Positions 53,155-60,573 of a stretch of 64,000 nt of DNA are shown here, in pieces (position 1 is the first letter of the stretch; the number at the start of each line of letters is the position of its first letter). The position numbers were made by a program, and so were the translations under genes. The notes under the pieces were generated by a model that did no database searches, had not been told where the DNA came from, and saw only the letters and a list, made by a program, of their open reading frames with translations. This DNA is from Desulfovibrio sp. (GTDB lineage: Bacteria > Desulfobacterota > Desulfovibrionia > Desulfovibrionales > Desulfovibrionaceae): NCBI RefSeq assembly GCF_009712225.1, contig NZ_WASP01000010.1, positions 129,576 to 193,575 on the forward strand. The letters run 5' to 3'.

Positions 53155-55335
53155 ATGGCTTACTTACGGGCATTCGGCCACCAGGCATGGAGCTTGCGTG
53201 GCTCTTTAGAAGATAGACTTATACAAGACTTGCTTTGGCGCAAAGTTCAAACTGACCGAGCTCTTGTAATGAACCTAGCAAAGCTTATCGATCCCAATGC
53301 AAAACCTGATGGGAATGACATTTTTTTATCAAGTGGGACGACCATTTCTTTGCATCCTGATAGCTGTGGTGCGTATTCTACTCAAAGGAATCACCGTGCT
53401 AGCTGTCTACACGGAAATATCAACGACAAGCAAGCCATCCTGGACGCCGAACAAAACCCAACATCAAAGGGGTATTACCTTGGGCCACTTTTCCAACAGA
53501 AAAAAGGATGGCTTCCCGAAAATGTCTGTTCGAATATTCTTAGGAATATGGGGATGCTTCTGACCCAAGAAGATCGTTATCTATTCAATTTGAAGGCTTG
53601 TCACAACAGCGCATTGATGTCGGACAGAGACAAGCTGCATGCACAACTGGCCATTGAAAACTTCTCGATAGACTTTGGATTCAAGCGGTTTAGAGTGTAT
53701 TGGTACTCTACAGAAAATGGAAGTACAGCTTTTGGTATTGTGTATTTTCTTGATGAAACAGGAGTGATTACCAAGCTTCCGATATCGGCTTGGCAGCGAG
53801 ATGCTAACTCTGATGGCAATGTTGTTTTTGATCTGCTTTATCCTCCCCATAATTGCCAGCTGTATGATTTGCATGATTTGGTACGGTGGCATGATATGAA
53901 TAAACATGTCCTCATATGTGCAAATGAGGTAACATGTGAAACTATCAAGGAGGATCACGCATGGATTCATAAAACGATTCCAGTAACGACATACAGTTCA
54001 GTTGCAGTTAGTGATTGGTCACCCATTGGGTCAATGAAACCAATCATTTTTCCAGACAATTCTGTTGATGGGTGTCATGAAGCATTTAAGGTATACATCG
54101 CCCTGCAAGCTCAAGGGCTGACTCCTCGCTTTATGAAACGTTTAAAAAAGCAGCACAACAGAAGCGACCGTATTATACTTGCCCATGACATTTATCCCAT
54201 CGTGACCCCGGACAAATGTCTCGATCTTTATGATTTTGCAAAACATTGCCGCGATGAATTTAAAGTGGAGATTCTACCGGGTGCGATACCGTTGTCCAAA
54301 TTGCCCAGCAGCGAAAACGAGCCAGAATTGATCATGGAAGGCTTACTGCGCATTGGCGACCAGATGACTATATTTGCATGGCGCGGCGTAGGGAAAAGCA
54401 TGTTTGCGCTTCTATTGGCCCTGTGCTTCGCAAATGGGCATAAGGCGCTTGATGGACGCGTATGTCCTTCACGTAAATACAGCGTACTGCTGATCGATGG
54501 TGAAATGCCCCCAAGCAGCCTGAAAAAACGTGCTCGCTCAATTACCACGGGACTTGGATTGCCTGAGGAAGCCGCAGAAGAAATTATGGTTCGCTCATCG
54601 GTAGTGGAGAAGAGAGATCTGCTGCTCGATACAGATACTGGCTGGAGAGATTTGCTGCCAGACATTGCAAAGGCAGACATTATCATTATCGACAGCTTGT
54701 TCAAAATTTTCCCTTCGAACATGTCAAACGAAATTTCTAACGTCGCAGCACTCAATAATTTCTATGATTGGTGCAGAAAGAATGGAAAAGCTGCAATAGT
54801 GATCGATCATCAAGGCAAGAAAGGGGATACAGCATCCGGGACTATGGGAAAGGAGATGACTGTAGACGCTGTTCTGCTACTTAAAAAGAAAAATGATAAG
54901 ATTGAGGCCACAGCAACAAAAAATCGCAACTTTGAATCTAGTCCAAATTGCTGGGTCAAATATCGCATGAAAATGGAATCCGGTGGCATGACCTTCCAGC
55001 CCATTGGCAAGGAGCCAACAGCTTCGTCTACCAACGCCCTTCCGGCTGGTGAGGACGAAGGTATGAAAAATTCGGATGACAACATATCTGCACCCAGCAA
55101 GGTGGATACCGATCAGGCCATCATCGATTATATTGCAGAACACCCTGACAAGGCACAGGGCGATATCGTCAAAGAGCTGATGGTGCAGTTGCACCTTGGG
55201 CGTAGCGTTCTTTCGGCTCGCATAAAGCAACTGCGCGAGGGTGGCCAGCTTGAATTTTGGACAAATGCACCTACTAAGGGCAAGGGTGGAGTGATATCCT
55301 CCGCTGAGATTGCACCTGATCAGGGGGACGCATAA
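53155..55335 (+). CDS. Primase-helicase: Toprim-like domain plus RepA/AAA_25 ATPase
   Basis: A 726-residue protein starting at ATG 53155 with GGAGGAG just ahead (GTG 53143 is in frame but covers the SD). Residues about 250-320 look Toprim-like: HVLICANEVTCE (Glu), then SVAVSDWSPIGSMKPIIFPD and NSVDG (the Asp pair). Residues about 395-600 are a RecA-fold ATPase of the RepA type: Walker A WRGVGKSMFALLLAL near 413, VLLIDGEMPPSS near 447, Walker B IIIIDSLFKIF and VIDHQGKKGD. The tail has a probable winged helix (DIVKELMVQLHLGRSVLSAR). Such proteins replicate plasmids and satellites. The zinc-binding part of classical primases is not evident. Confidence 0.78.
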   Translation: MAYLRAFGHQAWSLRGSLEDRLIQDLLWRKVQTDRALVMNLAKLIDPNAKPDGNDIFLSSGTTISLHPDSCGAYSTQRNHRASCLHGNINDKQAILDAEQNPTSKGYYLGPLFQQKKGWLPENVCSNILRNMGMLLTQEDRYLFNLKACHNSALMSDRDKLHAQLAIENFSIDFGFKRFRVYWYSTENGSTAFGIVYFLDETGVITKLPISAWQRDANSDGNVVFDLLYPPHNCQLYDLHDLVRWHDMNKHVLICANEVTCETIKEDHAWIHKTIPVTTYSSVAVSDWSPIGSMKPIIFPDNSVDGCHEAFKVYIALQAQGLTPRFMKRLKKQHNRSDRIILAHDIYPIVTPDKCLDLYDFAKHCRDEFKVEILPGAIPLSKLPSSENEPELIMEGLLRIGDQMTIFAWRGVGKSMFALLLALCFANGHKALDGRVCPSRKYSVLLIDGEMPPSSLKKRARSITTGLGLPEEAAEEIMVRSSVVEKRDLLLDTDTGWRDLLPDIAKADIIIIDSLFKIFPSNMSNEISNVAALNNFYDWCRKNGKAAIVIDHQGKKGDTASGTMGKEMTVDAVLLLKKKNDKIEATATKNRNFESSPNCWVKYRMKMESGGMTFQPIGKEPTASSTNALPAGEDEGMKNSDDNISAPSKVDTDQAIIDYIAEHPDKAQGDIVKELMVQLHLGRSVLSARIKQLREGGQLEFWTNAPTKGKGGVISSAEIAPDQGDA

Positions 55336-55508
55336 CAAGGTGCTCTTATCAATTCGGCGCAGATCAGGACGGAAGATTAAGGCCGGATGAATTAAGTATT
55401 GGGCAAGCCATTTTTGTGTGGTGTGCTTTACAGGCAGGCTGTCCGCTTGGAGTTCCGTTTCTCCTTTGTATTCAGTGTTAATTGCTTTCCTCTTTCTTTT
55501 GAATTGAC

Positions 55509-55605
55509 AGGTTGGCAGACATATTCTGATCCATCCACGCAAACAGCTCTCCCCTTTAGGGGGGAGAGCTGTTTGCGTGGATGGATCACTAGAATCTGCC
55601 AACCT
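55509..55605. repeat. Long inverted repeat (27-bp perfect core arms)
   Basis: The arm at 55528-55554 is an exact reverse complement of 55561-55587, with a 6-nt loop (TTTAGG). Beyond a mismatched 7-8 nt patch, AGGTTGGCAGA (55509-) pairs again with TCTGCCAACCT (to 55605). No T-run follows. The whole 55336-55864 interval contains no gene I can support. Confidence 0.85.
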
Positions 55606-55869
55606 ACCAACCATACCAAAGAAGGAGAAGCATTATAAAAACAAGAGAAATCTCAGACAAACCATCAAACGTCTTTTGATTGCGATTGATGATACCGCCT
55701 GCCATGCCTTTTCGCGCCCTGTTGCACAGTAGGTCCCCTGAGGCCAATGCCCCAAAAACACCTCCGCCTAACCCGGGTTACCCCGCCGCTGACGCCATGA
55801 ATACTTAGGGCAGCAGCAAAGGCTATGGCGCATACCGACCGCCCATTCCGCTGATCACCGGATGTGACC

Positions 55870-56738
55870 TTACCCCACTGCGTATACCACTTGTAAGTTA
55901 GTGGTTCCCAATGGGTTGCAGGTTATATTCTTTTCATGGAACTCTTCCGGAGTCAGCCAGCCCAATGAGCTGTGCGGTCGCTGCTGGTTGTAATCCTGCC
56001 GCCAAGCTTCAACTGTTCTGCGGGCATCGTGCAGGGACAAAAACACGTTTTGATTTAAACACTCATCCCGGAATTTTCCGTTAAAGCTTTCAATGTGCCC
56101 GTTATCCGTAGGCTTCCCCGGACGAGTAAACTCTATCTGTATCCATGCTCAAAAGCCCATGCATCTAAGGCCTTACCGCTAAATTCCGGCCCGTTGTCAA
56201 CCTTGATCCGCTGCGGCAACCGACCTTGGAGGCGTAGTCTTTCAAGAACACGCACAACTCGAACTCCAGGCAACGACATATCCACTTCGAGCGCGGGGCT
56301 TGAACGATCCCACAGATCGGCAATTGTCAAAATCCGGATGCGTCGCCCACCCATAAGGGAGTCGCTTACAAAATCCATCGCCCATTGTTCATCTGGGCCA
56401 GCAGGGCCAGCCTGGACAATACGAGCATGGCTTGGACGCTTCACTCGCTTGCGGGTGCGCAGTGAAAGGTTTTCTTCTTGGTAAATCCTTTCTGTCCGCT
56501 TGTGGTTCTGCACCAGTTCTTCCCGGCGCAGTAATTCATGCAAGCGCGGAGAACCGAAACGCCGCCGGTCATTTGCCAGTTCCAGCATCCGAGTCCGCAA
56601 AAGAAGATCACGGTCCTCAGATGGTGGCCGTCTGGCTGAGCAGCGATTAAACTGAATCACTCGGCAAGCCCGCCGCTCTGAGTAGCCATGCGCAGCCTGA
56701 ATGTGATGCACGGCTTCCCTGTTGGCTGCGGACTTCAA
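55870..56738 (-). pseudogene. IS3-family transposase orfB, frameshifted
   Basis: The orfB frame begins at TTG 56738 (overlapping the orfA TGA) and contains the rve catalytic domain: first Asp in EQWAMDFVSDSL and second in IKVDNGPEFSG. It stops early at 56133-56135 (TAG) after FEHGYR. If one base is restored near 56135, the frame continues through EFTRPGKPTDNGHIESFNGK, which holds the catalytic Glu, to a TAA at 55870-55872. The third catalytic residue is therefore cut off, and the transposase should be dead unless the base is a sequencing error. Confidence 0.85.
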
Positions 56739-57001
56739 AAGTTTTTTGAGATCACATCCTTCAGGACGACGATATCAAGCGCCTGTTCGCCTACAAGTCG
56801 TTTCAGACGGGCATTCTCTTCCTCCAACTGGCGCAACCGCTTGGCGTCAGAGATGTTCATCCCACCGAACTTGCTGCGCCATTTGTAAAAGGTCGCATCC
56901 GAAATGCCATTCTGACGGCACAGATCGACAACACGAATGCCAGCCTCGGCTTGCCGCAAGATCCCAATAATCTGTTCTTCGGTGAATCTGCTACGTTTCA
57001 T
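56735..57001 (-). CDS. IS3-family transposase orfA
   Basis: An 88-residue DNA-binding protein: KRSRFTEEQIIGILRQAEAG leads into a helix-turn-helix (VDLCRQNGISDATFYKWRSK), then a leucine-rich coiled segment (LRQLEEENARLKRLVGEQAL). The gene ends KDVISKNF just after the slippery heptamer A-AAA-AAC (56741-56747 on the plus strand as GTTTTTT). A -1 slip there enters orfB to make the OrfAB transposase. Confidence 0.92.
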   Translation of the reverse strand: MKRSRFTEEQIIGILRQAEAGIRVVDLCRQNGISDATFYKWRSKFGGMNISDAKRLRQLEEENARLKRLVGEQALDIVVLKDVISKNF

Positions 57002-57462
57002 TCTTGTGCTCCTATGTCAGGAACACTAATTTTTCAATGGCATACTTTTCGGGGGGAAGGTCAGATATACCTGCGCAATGTCAGCGATACTCAGTGCTTT
57101 TTCGACTGAAACTCTTTGGCTGTAGAGACCTGACCCACTTCGGAATCTGAAAGGTCATAAAGCCTTTCGCGTCAACCCCTGCACCGCACAATCCAATAAA
57201 GACACTTTCAGTTTCTGTATACATGAAAAGTGGAAGAAGTGCATGCTCACGAACCATTACGCCTGTGATAACAGCTACAACAGTGAAATGTCGTCTAACG
57301 CCATCTAGGTGTATGTCTCCAGCCAATCTACGTTACTCAATACCTAATGATATGCAAAAGCTAATTCCCTCAAATGTACTTGTCATAATTCGCTTGGTTG
57401 GCTTGAGGTTTTTAGCTCAACCGGCCAGATTCTCTGCGATAACAACGAAGGTATGATTGTAG

Positions 57463-57571
57463 TACTTATATAAGAACTATAAGTATTGCATCTATGCCAC
57501 AACAAGTGGCATAGATAGAAATACAAACACAAGAACGATATAGATATGCAAACACAAAACAGTAATCAAGA
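57463..57571. repeat. Hairpins and direct repeats upstream of the Rep-like gene (origin candidate)
   Basis: TACTTATA (57463-) pairs with TATAAGTA (57478-57485). ATCTATGCCAC (57490-57500) pairs perfectly with GTGGCATAGAT (57506-57516). Then TAGAAATACAAACACAA (57516-) and TAGATATGCAAACACAA (57541-) form a 15-of-17 direct repeat 25 bp apart. All lie within 135 bp of the Rep-like start. The rest of 57064-57594 holds no supported gene. Confidence 0.6.
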
Positions 57572-57594
57572 AGAAACACATACAGGAGATTCAA

Positions 57595-58194
57595 ATGAAC
57601 ACCATAGACTTTAGACCTATGATGCATGATGATGACCATAGCCTGTACAGATCAACTATACGTGACAATCTAGCAACACTCCTTACGGAGTACTCAACGT
57701 CACACAGCAAAACAATGGTTATTCGGTTTGATGTGACCTACCCCAAAGGCTTCATGGCTGTCGAAGATAACAGCGACATGTCAGCTCTCATGAAGTTGTT
57801 GATCCAAAGGTGTTCGCGTAAAGGGGTATCCCCAGCGTATTTCTGGGTGAGAGAGCAATCTCTTAGAAGCAACAACCAACACTATCACTGCATGCTTTTG
57901 CTCGATGGCAACAAGACTCGTAGGTACTATCCCTACATTGAGTCAGCAGAAAAAATGTGGGGCAGGTTACTCAATGTGGCCCCTCACGGATTGATTCACT
58001 ATTGCGACAGAGGCCCTGACGGCCACAGGCAAGCCAATGGCATCATCCTGCGCAGTGATGACCCCAACTACGAAGACAAGATTGAAGCCGTTGTGCGGCA
58101 GGCCATGTACATGGCTAAAGACCACACCAAGGGAATTTACAATGATGGGGTTCGTGATTTCGGCAAGACACAACGCATACACCTCACGTCCTGA
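57595..58194 (+). CDS. Inovirus Gp2 / YagK-YfjJ-like replication protein (HUH-type)
   Basis: A 199-residue protein. It carries an HUH-like motif in NNQHYHCMLLLDGNK (about residues 93-107) and a later YMAK (Y-x-x-K) near 172, the two motifs of rolling-circle Rep nucleases. Other resemblance to the YagK/YfjJ C-terminal domain is the Trp region AEKMWGRLLN and the final RDFGKTQR. It would nick an origin to start rolling-circle replication of the element. Just upstream are hairpins and repeats that could be that origin. It is followed by a small HTH-like gene. Confidence 0.72.
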   Translation: MNTIDFRPMMHDDDHSLYRSTIRDNLATLLTEYSTSHSKTMVIRFDVTYPKGFMAVEDNSDMSALMKLLIQRCSRKGVSPAYFWVREQSLRSNNQHYHCMLLLDGNKTRRYYPYIESAEKMWGRLLNVAPHGLIHYCDRGPDGHRQANGIILRSDDPNYEDKIEAVVRQAMYMAKDHTKGIYNDGVRDFGKTQRIHLTS

Positions 58195-58337
58195 GTCCCA
58201 TCGTGCAAGCTGTGAACGGGATCGTGCAGATAGCTTTAGTTAAGCATAAACGGGGACGGCTACACACAGTAGGCTCTAATACTATGCATTCCTTCCACAG
58301 CCGTTAACAGCCCACAGCACATCCAAAAGAGGTACCC

Positions 58338-58616
58338 ATGCAACAAAAATTCCCGCACATCGTATCAGTACTTGCTCAAGGATTCGTTACGGAAGACTTT
58401 TTCAAAACCCTTGAACGCGAGCTGCCCCCTATGGTCTCTCGGGCTGAAGCGTCACGTGCCACTGGCGGGCTTATCTCTGCCAAAACGCTCAGCAACAACG
58501 ACGCTCTTCATATAGGCCCAAGCGAAAAAATACGGATTGGTTCCAAGGTCGGCTATACACGTGAATCGTTTATTGCCTATCTGCGAAGCAAACTGGAAAC
58601 ATATGCGCTGCAATAG
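58338..58616 (+). CDS. Small putative DNA-binding protein (AlpA/excisionase-like)
   Basis: A 92-residue protein. After a helical start (VSVLAQGFVTEDFFKTLERE), the middle reads MVSRAEASRATGGLISAKTL, then NNDALHIGPSEKIRIGSKVG and YTRESFIAYL. This order (helix-turn-helix, a G-P stretch, then Y-x-R-E-S-x-x-x-Y-L) recalls AlpA and MerR-fold excisionases, which control integrase genes or excision. The match is by pattern only. AGAGG precedes the ATG. Confidence 0.55.
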   Translation: MQQKFPHIVSVLAQGFVTEDFFKTLERELPPMVSRAEASRATGGLISAKTLSNNDALHIGPSEKIRIGSKVGYTRESFIAYLRSKLETYALQ

Positions 58617-58692
58617 CCCCCAGAGGGGTATCGCCCCACAGCGATACCCCCCTACTAAACGCACTCAATGTACATACGGAAAGGACTCCGCA

Positions 58693-58929
58693 ATGAGCAG
58701 CCTTAGCAAACCGCCCAAAGCTTCCCCCAAAATGCTATCCTACGTGTTCAACCTGGCTGAACAGTATGGTGTTGACGCAGAAGCGTTATCGTCGATGCAT
58801 TTCAGAAAAGACTTTGCTGACCTGTCTGAGGTAGAGGCAGATGGTCTTATTGAAATAATCAAGAGCAACGATGCGATCTACAGTGCAGATGAGGCCCATT
58901 GCTGCTCTTATGGGCTTGCCCTAGTGTAA
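58693..58929 (+). CDS. Small hypothetical protein of the integrated element
   Basis: A 78-residue protein starting at ATG 58693 after AAGGA. It is helical, with SPKMLSYVFNLAEQYGVDAE and EVEADGLIEIIKSND. No family is recognised. Its final 22 bp overlap the end of the convergent hydrolase gene on the other strand, so this is near or at the right edge of the integrated element. Confidence 0.55.
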   Translation: MSSLSKPPKASPKMLSYVFNLAEQYGVDAEALSSMHFRKDFADLSEVEADGLIEIIKSNDAIYSADEAHCCSYGLALV

Positions 58930-59825
58930 GCATCCTCAAATGGGTGGGCCTCGCCCTTTCTTTTTTGGCCTGTATAATCATAACCCCAGTAACGTTGCCA
59001 CGGCCCGCCATGCGGCACGCCTGAAATAACAACGCAATTTTCTGGCTGGTTCACTGCCCGGCAGAACCCCTCGCTGATTTCCGGGGGCATGGTCGCATCC
59101 GTGCGGCTGCTTAAATGCCGCTGGGGCAAGTGCTGCAGCGATGGAGCCACCGCCATGGGGTTTAATGATTCTGCAAGCTGGCTCACGCCCTGCAGGTCTG
59201 CCCAAGCATCAGTATCAAGATTGCCCGCAACCGTGCCCAGAAAGGCCACATCCTGCCTCATGGCAGCCAGAAGCGCCGCAGCACCGCCTCCGCCAGAAAA
59301 ACCGACCAGAATGACCTGCTCTGCCCCGCAAGCAGCCTTGGCTAAGGTAATAGCCGCATCAAGGCTTTTAATCACCTCTGGCCCAAGCCGCGCTGACGTC
59401 CAGTAGCGCTTTGAGCATTGCCGTCTGTCGTCGCCCTGAACATATTGGCATGGTCGCGCCAGATAAAGCACTGGGTCCGGCCCCAGATCGGCCATAGCCA
59501 GGCGCAGGGCCACAGGATTGCGCGGTGTGGGGTCTTCAGATGGCCGGGTGCGTGACTCCCAGGCGTGTCCGTCGCCTTCAATATACACGCGCAAAATTTT
59601 TGAATGAGGCGATAAGCCGGGGCGAAGCAAGCCATACAAAGTAAACAGTTCCGTTGAGAAGAGGCGCTCGGCAAATCCATGCTCTTGCGCAAAAGCACTG
59701 GCTTTTTGCCGAGGGGAGGAAGCGCAGGCGGATAAAAGGCACAGAGTAACACCCAGAGCAAAGCACAGCCACATACCTGCGCATTCTCTGCTGGTTTTAC
59801 CTGTGCACCCTTTTGTGTCTGTCAT
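58908..59825 (-). CDS. Lipoprotein alpha/beta hydrolase-like protein
   Basis: A 305-residue protein with a signal segment (WLCFALGVTLCLL) and lipobox LLSAC, so probably membrane-anchored. The nucleophile elbow is VGFSGGGGAAAL (Ser near 167). A likely catalytic His is in GVPHGGPWQ near the C terminus. LRVYIEGDGHAWESR is an oxyanion-type region. Substrate unknown. An in-frame ATG at 59774 is an alternative start and would still include the signal. Its end overlaps a small convergent gene. Confidence 0.78.
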   Translation of the reverse strand: MTDTKGCTGKTSRECAGMWLCFALGVTLCLLSACASSPRQKASAFAQEHGFAERLFSTELFTLYGLLRPGLSPHSKILRVYIEGDGHAWESRTRPSEDPTPRNPVALRLAMADLGPDPVLYLARPCQYVQGDDRRQCSKRYWTSARLGPEVIKSLDAAITLAKAACGAEQVILVGFSGGGGAAALLAAMRQDVAFLGTVAGNLDTDAWADLQGVSQLAESLNPMAVAPSLQHLPQRHLSSRTDATMPPEISEGFCRAVNQPENCVVISGVPHGGPWQRYWGYDYTGQKRKGEAHPFEDAYTRASP

Positions 59826-59881
59826 GCCCTGCCACTAGCACAGGAACACCCAGTTGACCATATCTCCACGGCCCGCCGCAA

Positions 59882-60418
59882 TTACTCTTTGGAGAGCGCC
59901 GCTGATGCATGATGCAGCTGATCAAAAAACTCGCGGATATCGACCCCCGTTGCCGCCACAAGGGCAAGAGCAGACATCACGCCAGGCTCTTGCAGCCCTT
60001 TTTCCACCGCATTGACATTGCGCAGGTTATAACCCGCGCTTTTTGCCATGGCGGTCTGCGACATGCCGACGGCCAACCGTGCCTGAGCCAGTAACGGACC
60101 AAATATGCTCTTCAGGCCCTCACCAGCCCCCAGTGGCTGGTAAGTCACGCTCACCCTTGTGGTTGGCGATGACGCCCCCTCGCACGCCTCGCAGGCGGCT
60201 TCTTCAAAAAGCGTTTCAAAAAAATCCCCCGGGGCCCCATCAACTGCGACCACCATGCGTAGCGCAAGCAGCACACCAGGCTGGCGCGAGCCATCTTCAA
60301 TACGTTGGATGTTACGCGTGTGGTACTGCAGACGCATGGATACCGTCCACTGCGATATTCCTCGCTGCTGACGCTCCAGCCTAAAAGCCGGTCCGAATGG
60401 GCATGATTTTTCTTGCAT
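59882..60418 (-). CDS. Transcriptional regulator with two Xre-type HTH domains
   Basis: A 178-residue protein with two Cro/CI-type HTH regions: FRLERQQRGISQWTVSMRL near the start and LAQARLAVGMSQTAMAKSAG near residue 115. Each is followed by a similar helix (RNIQRIEDGSRQPGV and RNVNAVEKGLQEPGV), suggesting internal duplication. Start uncertain: ATG 60418 or 60448, neither with a good SD. It is divergent from the autotransporter, so control of that gene is the natural inference. Confidence 0.8.
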   Translation of the reverse strand: MQEKSCPFGPAFRLERQQRGISQWTVSMRLQYHTRNIQRIEDGSRQPGVLLALRMVVAVDGAPGDFFETLFEEAACEACEGASSPTTRVSVTYQPLGAGEGLKSIFGPLLAQARLAVGMSQTAMAKSAGYNLRNVNAVEKGLQEPGVMSALALVAATGVDIREFFDQLHHASAALSKE

Positions 60419-60573
60419 GATGCAAGATTTGAATGAAATGCGGCACATTCGCTAGTAGGGTATTGACCGACGGCTAATTTTACATAATCCTCACAACGGG
60501 AAGAACAAAGTTGTTCCAGCTTCCGCGAAGGAAGCCGGTTGGACACAACCAGACAATTTCTGAGGAGGATTGC

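Larger units (their letters stand above)
55865..57063 (-). mobile_element. IS3-family insertion sequence with degraded orfB
   Basis: About 1199 bp. The ends are imperfect inverted repeats: the left end begins TGACCTTACCCC and the right end, read on the minus strand, begins TGACCTTCCCCC; both later share GTAT, CCA and TTAGTG. Inside are orfA and orfB on the minus strand with an A-AAA-AAC slippery site between them. orfB has lost one base, so the copy is probably inactive. I could not identify a clean target-site duplication. Confidence 0.85.

Noticed and set aside
55689..55808. 39-codon plus-strand frame left of the IS
   Set aside because: Proline-rich, no SD, stops early; probably chance.
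57081..57326. 81-codon minus-strand frame after the IS
   Set aside because: No SD, no recognisable pattern, lies in a gene-poor scar beside the IS; might be a remnant but cannot be supported.
57463..57571. CRISPR array
   Set aside because: Only two similar short units and hairpins; no regular repeat-spacer structure anywhere in the window.
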